In this document: positions 1 through 8,032 of the stretch, piece by piece
Position numbering within the stretch: the first letter of the stretch is position 1
Layout: every line of letters starts with the position of its first letter
NCBI GenBank assembly: GCA_036939755.1
Contig: JALLAZ010002121.1
Span: 1 to 15,281, forward strand
Origin: Stephanodiscus triporus
Lineage: Eukaryota > Bacillariophyta > Thalassiosirophyceae > Thalassiosirales > Thalassiosiraceae
DNA length: 15,281 bases
Reading direction: 5' to 3'
The notes under the pieces: generated by a model
The model's input: only the letters and a program-made list of their open reading frames with translations
Database searches by the model: none
What the model was told of the DNA's origin: nothing
Made by a program: the position numbers and the translations under genes

Positions 1-1002
1 TTGGATATTAATGCACCAGAGAATATCCAACAAAGGCGTCAGATGACAGTTGAGATAATAGAAATTGATCAGACAATGGCTACATCTGAGGCCATGAATA
101 TGAAAGGGGATAATTATCTTGATGTGAATTTTGTGAAGTCTCTGTCGTTGTTTTCAAGTCAAGACATGCGCCCTGATGTGGATGTTACCATCATCCTTGG
201 AAGATTCACCATAGACAGAAATGTACATCCAAAGATGCTTCTGTTGCGTTTTTCTGGTATGCTAGCAAATGTAAAGTATTCAATTCAGAGGAAGAACGAA
301 ATAGCGAAAGAGCTCTACCACCAACTGCGTCCAATTGCAGGTCGACAAGGTTATGAAGTAGTAAGACGAGGTGGTTCATCAGGCAAGACATCTATTCAAT
401 CAGATCAAGACCTACTCGATTGTCTTCACGATGTTCCAGGTCTCTGTCCGAGGAGATTACGCGGCGTAATCATCTTAAGGGGACCTTTGACCTACTACCT
501 AATTTACAGAAATGTGAATTCCAACAAGTTCGTCAGCTACCAATATTCTCCCCCCAAGGAGGGTGGTTCATTCAAAATGCCTTGCACTGTATTATCTAGT
601 TATCCGCTGCTGGCTGAATTTACGTACCTCAAGATGATGGCAGTTGAAGTTCTTTATTCACTCAACATCAATCGAGTTAAGCGTGGATTATCAAGAGTGT
701 GTCAAGGCGTGTTAGAATGTGAATCAAAAAAATTGGAAAAATCTCGTAAGGCTTACAATGCTTGTGATCAGCCATTGGAAAAGAAATATCTTGCATTCTT
801 TGATGCATTTAACAAATTGCATTCGTACTCCATGGTGTGTTATCCAGTGGGGATGCACAATGACCACTTCAAGAATGATGACGAGTCTCTCGAAAACAAG
901 ATATTAATGTCAATTGAGAATGAATTTGGCAATTGTAAAGGACTTGGACGTGGTGGTTGTGTCATGGGTACCAACTTTGTTTATGCGTTACTGGACTGGT
1001 AA
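1..1002 (+). CDS. Unrecognised protein, 5' end outside window
   Basis: This frame is open from the first base of the window to a TAA at 1000-1002 (333 codons). The first codon is TTG and nothing marks it as a start, so the gene probably begins upstream; the first in-frame ATG is at 43. I do not recognise the family. The protein is mixed alpha/beta in character. It has a hydrophobic stretch near residues 153-170 (GVIILRGPLTYYLIY), a basic helical segment near 222-250, and a small Gly/Cys-rich C-terminus (GLGRGGCVMG near 318-327). No signal peptide, membrane span or catalytic motif is evident. It converges on the transposase-like gene at 1117-4083, with 114 bp between their stops, and may be an accessory gene of the same element. 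A 22 bp tandem duplication covers its stop codon. That the frame is real is fairly sure from its length; its function is unknown. Confidence 0.6.
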   Translation: MDINAPENIQQRRQMTVEIIEIDQTMATSEAMNMKGDNYLDVNFVKSLSLFSSQDMRPDVDVTIILGRFTIDRNVHPKMLLLRFSGMLANVKYSIQRKNEIAKELYHQLRPIAGRQGYEVVRRGGSSGKTSIQSDQDLLDCLHDVPGLCPRRLRGVIILRGPLTYYLIYRNVNSNKFVSYQYSPPKEGGSFKMPCTVLSSYPLLAEFTYLKMMAVEVLYSLNINRVKRGLSRVCQGVLECESKKLEKSRKAYNACDQPLEKKYLAFFDAFNKLHSYSMVCYPVGMHNDHFKNDDESLENKILMSIENEFGNCKGLGRGGCVMGTNFVYALLDW

Positions 1003-1025
1003 ATATCCATTACTGGACTGGTAAA
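988..1025. repeat. 22-bp-period tandem duplication over the stop codon
   Basis: The 16-mer TTACTGGACTGGTAAA occurs at 988-1003 and again at 1010-1025, a period of 22 bp. The first copy contains the last codons and the TAA stop of the preceding gene. This is a recent local duplication with no obvious function. Confidence 0.8.
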
Positions 1026-1116
1026 GTATTGTAAGTAAGAAGGGGTTTTGGAAGCAAGGTCTTGAGTTATAGTTTTAGGAACATATACTCCATCCAAACA
1101 CCAATTTCAGCCATTG

Positions 1117-4083
1117 CTACTTATCTCGCAAGATTTGGTTGCCAAAATAACGCCCCCACTTCCTTTGGGGAAGAGTGCAGAAATACTCTCTATTTGGGCC
1201 ACCATAATTCTTAAATACACATAGTGGATAGACAATGGTATCGATGGGAACAACATAGGTGCAATCATCCAAGTCTTCGGGCATAGAGAATTTGGACACA
1301 AAATCTGTAGTCATTCTATCCATGGACATTGGAGAAGTTGACGGTGATGACTGGACCACCACCATTGTACTCATGTCACCAGAGTAATGAAAGAAACCTA
1401 ATATACGAGCAGGATATGTTTCGTCATATCCCTCCCATTCGATGAGGCACCAATCATACCATTCCCCATCAGTACCATAACTTGACGTGGCGCGAAAAAT
1501 TTCTTCCCTCCCATCAAGTTCCAATTTACAGGCAGTATAACCAGTTATGTTGAATCGACTGAGTTGTAAATTGTGCTGAGTGATATATTTCACCACGGCC
1601 TCCACAAATTTCACGGGAATATTTTTCTGATTTGATATGATTGGGTCGGTAAAACCATTCTGATTGATATTCAGTGTGAGTTTATATCTTCCTTCCATAA
1701 CTGGATATGATGAAGAATGACTCGTGCTAGGTTGTGTCTCATGGTATTGTGTTCGGATTCTTTGATCTAATGCTTTGTCTGCAATATCACAAACCATTCT
1801 CTCGTAGTACCGTGATGCAATTTGACTGGTGAAGTTATTGGCTCGCTGCTGAGTATTATTGCCAGTATCCTTGACAAACGTTTTATGATTGGATTCACCA
1901 ATACCACCAAAGAAATTGCTTGCAGAACCAAAGCGCTGCATGAATGTATTAAATTTTGTGAGAGCGTGGACCTTTGGGATCGCCCATCCACGTCCGCCAT
2001 GTCTTGGGAAGACTGACTTCATCAGATCTATTGTTTGAGCAACTAATGGACGAGATGCCAAGACTTCCTCCTTGAGATTTGCATCATGAAACCACTCCTC
2101 CATTGAGAGGTACAATTTCAAACATTTGAAGAACTTGTTTATCGGTATTGACTGCTCTCTCAACTTTTCTGAGAAATTATGCTTGATTGCGTCAGTGTGA
2201 CACAAGCACAACAGACGAAGAAGGTTCCCTCTTCTTTCGGATCCATTCACTTTTGATTGATTCATCAAGCCATTCCTTCCAGCACTGCGTGGATAATCTC
2301 TTTCACTATTTCTACTCCATTCAAAGTGAAGTGTGAAATGAAGTTTTTCAATGTCTCTTATGAGGGTGCATCCATCGGTACAATTGGTTATGATCTGGAG
2401 GAGTGATTCAAATATATACTTAGTACAGCCTTCACATGTAGTGTGCAATCTCTCGGGCGGGGTCAGACCATAGATACCACATTTCAAATCCGATAGTGGG
2501 ACGTTGTCATTCATGAATGCATTCCTGATTGGATTCTTCGAGAATGACGCATCCAGGTTGATTTTATCTCGGTTACACTCCAAAATTGCTCGCTGGGCAA
2601 TGTGATTGTGATAATCATCTCTGGTCAAATTGATACACGTTGGATTTGAGTTGTCCATGTCATCCATTCCACAGGCACAATCACGATATGGCCGTTGAAT
2701 GTTCGCGCCAGAATTGAAATGGCCAAGCCAACGATTGTGCCCAGATGTATCACCTACGAAGAAGTGAATCCAAACCTTGGCAATCACCGGTTTTCCTTTT
2801 ATTGTGACACGTATACCACCCCGTTGGGATATATTTACCAGAGGCTCTAGTACTGCAGCGATGCAGTTGTGCTCATTTTGCAATTTATGCGCTGCTGGTG
2901 TTTTGGAGTGAATTAACCTGGTGTCTTCTTTGGTACTACCTCCATAACCCAAATTGGGTATGTATCCCATGATCCTCCAGAAACGAACATCATTCCTGGC
3001 TTTCTGGTTGAAAAGGGACAAAGTGAACATCAAAGGCATTGTCTTTAAAGTACCCTTCAGGTCAAAATGGGATTCATCTCCAAATACCACCAATGCAATG
3101 GGCATGTTATTTGGGTAATCGTCTCCACAGAAATGTTTCCGGGCAGGTTCCCACGCATCACCAGTATGTATCTCTCCATAATGTAAATTGGGACCGGTGG
3201 CTTTTCCAGTGAAAATGTCGTAATCATCGGCAAAATTGTCTGGTTGCATTAAGGAATCATCCAGCAACAGGGACAATATCTGTGCCTCCAGGTCAAATAC
3301 TGGTGTTACGGCATAGCCACCAAGCTCCAATGGCACCTCAACGTCCTTATGTTTCAGTGTTTCCGTTTGAAACCTTGTCCCAAGTTTTTGAACAAATTTG
3401 TTTCTGTTCGTGAGGTTCTCAGACGAAAACGAAAGCTCTCTACCAATGGAATGCTGTTTGATGAGTTGATTGACCTCATTGAAAAGCTTCAAGTCTGTTC
3501 TGTGACGATTGCATAAACGGGCCAGTTCCATTTGAAATATGTCACAACTCGGTAGGGCCGCATTCAGATTGAATGGTTTGGTAGCTTCGATCATGGGTTC
3601 TATCAAGGGATGATGAATAAGTGATGAGTTATTATTGTTGTTGTTGCTGAGCTGAGACAATGACAGCAATTCTTGGTGAGGTCGTGTTACCCCAGCGGAG
3701 TTGATTATTTCTGAGTCATGATCAAAAAGTTGTGTATCATCCGGGTTGCCTATTTCAAGTTCGTCATGGTCAGATGGATTGTTGTTGGAGAAGCAGACAT
3801 CGTTTTCATGACCAACTAAAGAACGGTTCTTTGCCAAGAAGGGGAACTGAGACATTCCATTGGAATGAGTGGTGGAGAAGTTGACGATATCCGAATGGTG
3901 GAGAACCTTCCTTTTCTTTCTCGATCTAGAACTGTCCTGATGATGGGGGTTCTTCGGACCGTTGCAGTGCTGACGGTGGGCAGAAAGTCTCCTAGCACTA
4001 CCGCCAAAGTCACGCCGAAGGCATTTGAAACAGAATAACCCAACCAGATCCTCCGGATGGCATTGATTAGTAGTACTTGACAT
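1117..4083 (-). CDS. Plavaka/CACTA-like DDE transposase, intact
   Basis: An uninterrupted 988-codon ORF. The N-terminus has a zinc-finger-like cluster C18-x2-C21-x14-H36-x2-H39-C40, followed by a basic patch (RSRKKRKV, 52-59) that could be a nuclear localisation signal. An acidic, Asn-rich linker follows (about 100-155). The core matches the layout I know from Plavaka transposases (CACTA superfamily). A first acidic site lies in VVFGDESHFD (D336), followed by a 'W..MGYIPNLGYG' block (369-381). A second lies in HFFVGDTSGHN (D445), before a Cys-rich segment (C469, C471, C483). 'GLTPPERLHTTCEG' (539-552) leads into a helical insertion. 'GIGESNHKTFVKDTGN' (728-742) holds a candidate third acidic residue (E730) and the family's E-x2-H motif. 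Residues about 795-985 look like a beta-rich barrel. Such enzymes would cut and paste DNA in the nucleus. The ATG at 4083 is chosen because the zinc finger follows directly. It diverges from the gene at 4371 and has no lesions. Family assignment is by motif pattern only. Confidence 0.8.
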   Translation of the reverse strand: MSSTTNQCHPEDLVGLFCFKCLRRDFGGSARRLSAHRQHCNGPKNPHHQDSSRSRKKRKVLHHSDIVNFSTTHSNGMSQFPFLAKNRSLVGHENDVCFSNNNPSDHDELEIGNPDDTQLFDHDSEIINSAGVTRPHQELLSLSQLSNNNNNNSSLIHHPLIEPMIEATKPFNLNAALPSCDIFQMELARLCNRHRTDLKLFNEVNQLIKQHSIGRELSFSSENLTNRNKFVQKLGTRFQTETLKHKDVEVPLELGGYAVTPVFDLEAQILSLLLDDSLMQPDNFADDYDIFTGKATGPNLHYGEIHTGDAWEPARKHFCGDDYPNNMPIALVVFGDESHFDLKGTLKTMPLMFTLSLFNQKARNDVRFWRIMGYIPNLGYGGSTKEDTRLIHSKTPAAHKLQNEHNCIAAVLEPLVNISQRGGIRVTIKGKPVIAKVWIHFFVGDTSGHNRWLGHFNSGANIQRPYRDCACGMDDMDNSNPTCINLTRDDYHNHIAQRAILECNRDKINLDASFSKNPIRNAFMNDNVPLSDLKCGIYGLTPPERLHTTCEGCTKYIFESLLQIITNCTDGCTLIRDIEKLHFTLHFEWSRNSERDYPRSAGRNGLMNQSKVNGSERRGNLLRLLCLCHTDAIKHNFSEKLREQSIPINKFFKCLKLYLSMEEWFHDANLKEEVLASRPLVAQTIDLMKSVFPRHGGRGWAIPKVHALTKFNTFMQRFGSASNFFGGIGESNHKTFVKDTGNNTQQRANNFTSQIASRYYERMVCDIADKALDQRIRTQYHETQPSTSHSSSYPVMEGRYKLTLNINQNGFTDPIISNQKNIPVKFVEAVVKYITQHNLQLSRFNITGYTACKLELDGREEIFRATSSYGTDGEWYDWCLIEWEGYDETYPARILGFFHYSGDMSTMVVVQSSPSTSPMSMDRMTTDFVSKFSMPEDLDDCTYVVPIDTIVYPLCVFKNYGGPNREYFCTLPQRKWGRYFGNQILRDK

Positions 4084-4370
4084 GAAGATGATGGGGATGG
4101 ATGGAAGTGCATCTAGGCTTGTGTGCTACTATTGCTAGTCTTGTACTAGATACCATATGTTGAAATGGGACAAGATGGATTATGGCCGTTGGTTGTATTA
4201 CTGTAGGAATTCCCATTTGGCTACTTACGGTGCAGTATTTCTTCATTGGCACAGCCGTTGGTTTGCAAACAAGGACATCATAATGGGTAGATACAAGCTG
4301 ATGAAGTACTAAAGAGTACTTCTTTGATGACGAACAGCCGGAAAATATATAGTACGCCTGATCCAAACCG
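4084..4370. promoter_or_regulatory. Divergent promoter region between two genes
   Basis: This 287 bp gap separates the starts of the transposase-like gene (leftward) and the 405-codon gene (rightward), so it must hold both promoters. It contains a perfect 8-4-8 hairpin (4303-4322). A 10 bp direct repeat GCCGTTGGTT occurs at 4185-4194 and 4254-4263. A TATATAG string lies at 4346-4352, only 19 bp before the 4371 ATG. That is close for a TATA box, so it may serve a start codon slightly further in, or be chance. Shared regulation is an inference. Confidence 0.5.
4303..4322. repeat. Perfect 8-4-8 inverted repeat (hairpin)
   Basis: GAAGTACT (4303-4310), loop AAAG (4311-4314), then AGTACTTC (4315-4322). 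The arms are exact reverse complements. It sits about 50 bp before the ATG of the 405-codon gene, so it could be a dimeric protein-binding site or an RNA hairpin in the 5' leader. Confidence 0.8.
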
Positions 4371-5588
4371 ATGATGACAAATGAAGAAAGGATGGATTCG
4401 CTGGTTGCGATGACAAAGTTGAAGCTGTGGCCACTGCCAGATGATGACTTACCACTCGATCAGTCTCATTTGATAATAACCTTTGGTCCACCTATGAGTC
4501 AAGAAATAAGGGGCAGAAGAATGGAAGAGCATTTCGAAAAGTTGTCTTCGTTGGTGGGTTGGTCATTCTTCAGTCCGGAGGATGATGTAAAACAACAAGG
4601 AGGTGATGATTCAGAAGGACCTGTATATGGCGCTGTATATTCGAGTGGTGACATGCATGCCTTCGATGAGGTTCTGAACTGGTTAAGAGCAATCGAACGT
4701 AAAAATGCCTTCACGGGAAAGAATGACCTACCCTTCTCTAACCTTGTTGCATTGGATATGCGTGAGTGGAGCCATGGGCATCTCAAGAATAATAGGAGGA
4801 AAACGGTACAGTCTGTTCTTGTTAATCGAAAACCAAAAATGAGCACTTTTATGAAGGAGAAATGGGATCGTGAGAGATCAAAAAGGAGAGCAGAAGGGAA
4901 GAAATATTTGGAGGAATATAAGGAGAGACTACAGACTGATACAGAATTTGCCAAACGGGAGGAGGAGAAACGTCTAGCAGAGAAGGAGAGGGTAAAACAG
5001 AATAAGATGGATCGACTGAAGAGGAAAGAGAGGGATGAGGATATAGAAGTTCTGTTCGAGAACTTCTTTGGCGAGGATAGAAGTTGGGGTCCTATAGCGG
5101 ATGCATACAAAGAAAAGTATTCGACGTTATATATGCCCATTGGTGATGGTAGATTTCTGTATGGACATGAAATTGTGAGGAAAGCAGACTTATATGAGAA
5201 AAGAAATATTTGGATTGGTACTACGACTAGTAAAAGTAGAAGAGAGGAGACAAATGATCACTGTAAGACTGGCGAGATGTTGGTTCCAATTAGGGAGCCA
5301 CTGCTAGGGTGCAGACTTGCTTTTGCTGATGGGAAAATTCTACCGGAGAATAATGATGACTTTGATGCATGGTATCGGAGTCTGCCAATCCACAAAAAGT
5401 TTCTTGTTGGAAAAGAAAGTGAGATTCATTACTTGGCTCCGGAACATGAACAACCAGATTACCCATTTGTTTACGTTGATTGGAACGTAGATTGTGAGTT
5501 AAGTGAGGAGGACTACAACAGTGAACAAGAAGATGACAAGATAACAGAAAACATCTATTGGGATAGGGATGTGTGCGATCACTACTAG
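4371..5588 (+). CDS. Unrecognised charged, coiled-coil protein (405 aa)
   Basis: An intact ORF ending at TAG 5586-5588. The 4371 ATG is immediately followed by a second ATG, and either could be used. I do not recognise the family. The N-terminal third (about 30-135) looks globular, with a hydrophobic segment HLIITFGPPM and a Trp-containing SLVGWSFF. Residues about 158-228 are almost continuous Lys/Arg/Glu-rich helix, a probable coiled coil or single alpha-helix. The C-terminal part (230-370) is again globular with many aromatics. The last 30 residues are acidic (SEEDYNSEQEDD). No membrane span or enzyme motif is visible. It lies head-to-head with the transposase-like gene and tandem with the spliced gene at 6242, which suggests an accessory protein of the same mobile element. 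A remarkable palindromic repeat array starts about 40 bp after the stop. The long frame makes the gene credible; its role is unknown. Confidence 0.7.
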   Translation: MMTNEERMDSLVAMTKLKLWPLPDDDLPLDQSHLIITFGPPMSQEIRGRRMEEHFEKLSSLVGWSFFSPEDDVKQQGGDDSEGPVYGAVYSSGDMHAFDEVLNWLRAIERKNAFTGKNDLPFSNLVALDMREWSHGHLKNNRRKTVQSVLVNRKPKMSTFMKEKWDRERSKRRAEGKKYLEEYKERLQTDTEFAKREEEKRLAEKERVKQNKMDRLKRKERDEDIEVLFENFFGEDRSWGPIADAYKEKYSTLYMPIGDGRFLYGHEIVRKADLYEKRNIWIGTTTSKSRREETNDHCKTGEMLVPIREPLLGCRLAFADGKILPENNDDFDAWYRSLPIHKKFLVGKESEIHYLAPEHEQPDYPFVYVDWNVDCELSEEDYNSEQEDDKITENIYWDRDVCDHY

Positions 5589-5626
5589 AAAAGGGAGAGA
5601 GAGGGATTTTCCATCGTGAAAGGATG

Positions 5627-5853
5627 ATATCTGAAAATTTGATCAACATTGCACCTATCTGAAAGTGCGATCGAAATCGCACCTATCTGAAAAGTGCGAT
5701 CTAAATCGCACCTATCTGAAAAGTGCGATCTAAATCGCACCTATCTGAAAAGTGCGATCTAAATCGCACCTATCTGAAAGTGCGATCTAAATCGCACCTA
5801 TCTGAAAGTGCGATCTAAATCGCACAAATCTGAAAGTGCGATCTAAATCGCAC
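5627..5853. repeat. Tandem array of palindromic 28-29 bp units
   Basis: Seven units each contain a perfect 7-4-7 palindrome: GTGCGAT, a 4-nt loop (CTAA, or CGAA in the first), then ATCGCAC. They lie at 5665-5682, 5694-5711, 5723-5740, 5752-5769, 5780-5797, 5808-5825 and 5836-5853. The linkers are CTATCTGAA plus A's (AAATCTGAA in the last). The period is 29 bp for the first three steps and 28 bp for the last three, from one A gained or lost in the linker. A degenerate eighth unit precedes them (5627-5654), in which the palindrome is ruined (ATTTGATCAACATTGCAC). The array starts 39 bp after the stop of the 405-codon gene. If transcribed it would form a row of seven identical short stem-loops; as DNA it is a row of dimer-type binding sites. 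Confidence 0.95.
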
Positions 5854-6241
5854 AAATCTCAACCATCAACTAAATTGGGGCTGCGGACTAGGGATTTTTT
5901 TGGCGCACCCCCAAAATTGTTTCGGTATGGGTTGTACATGCATGGAGAGGTAGTTATTCCTTCGATCAAACTGTGAAAAAAACATTAATTTTTATGGCGC
6001 ACTCACGTGGATGCCAAGTATCAGCATTACATATGTACAACTGTATTGAATCCAATATAGCACAAATGGGGTAGTTGGTGATTTGAATGAATATTAATGC
6101 AAAATGCAACGACAACCAAACCAACTAACAAGTAACAACAGCACAGATTCAGCATAACATCCGCAATTACAGCCAGTAATATCAACCATTGATGAGTAAA
6201 CAACAACTGTCAAACAACTAAAATCGAGACAAACTACTAGT
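5854..6241. other. Gene-free stretch before the spliced gene
   Basis: No ORF of note. Near 5895-5910 and 5990-6003 there are two similar strings, a T-rich run followed by GGCGCAC. The 120 bp before the next ATG are A-rich and low in G, as expected of a 5' leader. Promoter and transcript start for the gene at 6242 are presumably here, but I cannot place them. Confidence 0.4.
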
Positions 6242-7749
6242 ATGGCACAACCACCGGGATTCAACGAAAACAGCAGGTTCAATGTTGGTAGTGGTGAAGA
6301 AAACATAAGGAGAGAGATGGTTGCCCGCGGTAAGAGAATCACACTCCTTCAAAGAGAATGTGAGAGGCTCAAGGGAGAATTGGAGAAATACCGAGTCAAG
6401 TTGAATAGGTTACGAGGGCAAGTGATGAGTGGGGACATCCATCTAGGACGGAACAACTTAAAGGCCAATCAATTTGATTCGTATGATCATGCCAACCTGG
6501 AAATTATCGGAAAATTCTGCAAGACACAACTATTTCCGCATCATAAATTCCTACATTCTTCCTGGACAAAATATAGCCCGGGCGATAAAACAAGCCTTTA
6601 CCACAAGTGCCGTGAAGAGATTGAGTTACCATCAATTGAGGACGAGGAGTTTTATTGGAGAAACAAGACTGTGCCTTTTATCAACAAAAAGTATAGCGAG
6701 ATCCGCTCAAACATCAACTCCAATATTAAGGGAGAGTATATTGGTAAGTCAAAGGCGTGATGCTACCAAAATATGGACATAATAATCGATGGCTAACCGA
6801 CTTCCACCTTCTTGTTCTTGTTGCTTGATATACTCTTTTAGCCATGTTAAAGGGGGATTTGGACGAGAAAATTGATTACAAGTCGGTACGAGAAATCTTG
6901 GTATATCCAAAAAATCCAAATTTACAGGACGAAATTAAAAAAAAAATCATCTTTGTCTTTGTCTCCAAGTTCGTATCAAAGATCTATGGGGTTCGTATGA
7001 TTAATGCATGGTTGAGTAAAAAGAAGGGGTGTACATTCTTTGATATGATGACTATGTCTGACTTTGCTTACACCGTTGCTGTTTTGGAGAACAGTTATGA
7101 GGTTTGGGACCAGGAGATCAAAAAAGAGAATATGACTTCAACTGAGTGGGAGACATACATGAAGAGCGAAGATTACATCGAGAAAACACCCAAGTACACA
7201 GACCGAAAAGGCAAGAAGAGAGAATATTGCGGATCTGGATGGAGTAAGGCAGGAATTGAGTTCTTCAATGATGTAAGGACACGGTGGAGGGAGATTTCGA
7301 GCCGAAATATGGTTAACGCATGGTCAAACCTTGAAAAAGATTGGGCCGAGTATGCAGAAGAGAATAACTTCGGAAACATGTACACCCGTAAGGTGCCAAG
7401 TAAGGATACCTCAAGCGATAGTCCTCATGATGATAATGAAGGAGAAGGACAAGACAGGGGACTGCCAGCGGACCGTTTTGACTTGGAGAATGAGGATTGT
7501 CCATGGAAAAATAGGTACAACAAGAACGATGATGTGAGTGACTTGGAAAGTGAAGACAGTTGTACTAGTAGACCTCAGAAGAGATCAAGGATGAGATACT
7601 CCTCTGTGAGCCATCCTGGAAGGGTGAGTCTAGAGAGTGATGACGCGGCTAGACTTGACAAGGCTGCTCAAAGAGCTCAGGATGATTTTGATGAAGAAAG
7701 CCACACAGAAGGCGGTTCATTTGGGAGCGACTTGATGGTTGGTGTCTAG
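6242..7749 (+). CDS. Two-exon gene, 469 aa, diatom family of unknown role
   Basis: Exon 1 is 6242-6743 and exon 2 is 6842-7749. Joining them restores one frame, since G6743 plus CC at 6842-6843 gives an Ala codon. The total is 1410 nt, or 469 residues plus stop. Residues about 22-60 form a Leu-spaced coiled coil (RITLLQRECERLKGELEKYRVKL, abridged sense). A globular domain spans about 80-365. It includes 'MSDFAYTVAVLENSYEVWDQ' (239-258) and 'RKGKKREYCGSGWSKAG' (near 288-304), followed by an aromatic 'FFNDVRTRWREI'. I recall this combination ('D.AY....ENs..VWDq' then 'GKKRe.g..gW...G...F......W') from many uncharacterised diatom proteins, often near transposons. The tail (about 350-469) is Asp/Glu/Ser-rich, disordered, and holds a basic RPQKRSRMR. 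The ATG at 6242 has a favourable AGTATGG context. No frame damage is seen. It is probably an accessory or DNA-binding factor of the neighbouring element; this is inference. Confidence 0.75.
6744..6841 (+). other. Spliceosomal intron, 98 nt
   Basis: Donor G|GTAAGT at 6743/6744 and acceptor TTTTAG ending at 6841. A CTAAC branch-site match lies at 6793-6797, 44 nt before the acceptor, followed by a pyrimidine-rich stretch. Unspliced, the frame hits TGA at 6758-6760; removing exactly this segment fuses two otherwise separate ORFs in phase. Confidence 0.85.
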
Positions 7750-7753
7750 AGGA

Positions 7754-7880
7754 TGTGATATTGGGAGATGACCAACAAGAGAAGTGCGAACAGGTTCGCA
7801 CCAACAACAACCCACACACACACTCACGCACACGCAAGGCAAAATGCGATATTGGGAACCAACCAACACAACAAGTGTGA
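7754..7880 (+). repeat. Diverged ~91-bp-offset duplication with a hairpin
   Basis: TGTGATATTGGGA at 7754-7766 recurs as TGCGATATTGGGA at 7845-7857. Both are followed by CCAACA-rich sequence and then AGTG(C/T)GA, so the segment after the 469-codon gene appears duplicated and diverged. Between the copies lies a short CA-rich simple repeat (about 7810-7835). Confidence 0.5.
7784..7801. repeat. 7-4-7 hairpin matching the upstream array core
   Basis: GTGCGAA (7784-7790), loop CAGG (7791-7794), TTCGCAC (7795-7801): a perfect 7 bp stem. It shares the GTGCGA/TCGCAC arms and the 18 bp geometry of the seven array units at 5665-5853. It lies 35 bp after the stop of the 469-codon gene. The last base pair and the loop are changed together, yet pairing is kept. 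Confidence 0.85.
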
Positions 7881-8032
7881 TCAAGTGTGTGGTACAACCA
7901 TTATTTCTTTTTTATGGGTTACATACTAAATGTGTGAATGATTCTTTGATAGCAGGAGTAAAGGTTACGTGCTAGTAATTTGAAATGGCTACAAAATCAA
8001 ATAACAAAAGGGGTGTTCGATAAGTGTGACTA

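Noticed and set aside
4499..5140. 213-codon ORF on the - strand
   Set aside because: It is entirely antisense to the charged helix region of the 405-codon gene. Its Ser/Phe/Leu-rich composition is what the reverse of Lys/Glu codons gives.
5370..5381. TGGTATCGGAGT resembles the tRNA-iMet primer binding site of copia elements
   Set aside because: It lies inside the intact 405-codon ORF, in-frame and without an adjacent LTR, so it is chance similarity.
5665..5853. CRISPR-like array
   Set aside because: The units are contiguous palindromes with a constant 10-11 bp linker, not repeats separated by unique spacers. The surrounding genes are eukaryotic, with introns, and no cas genes are present.
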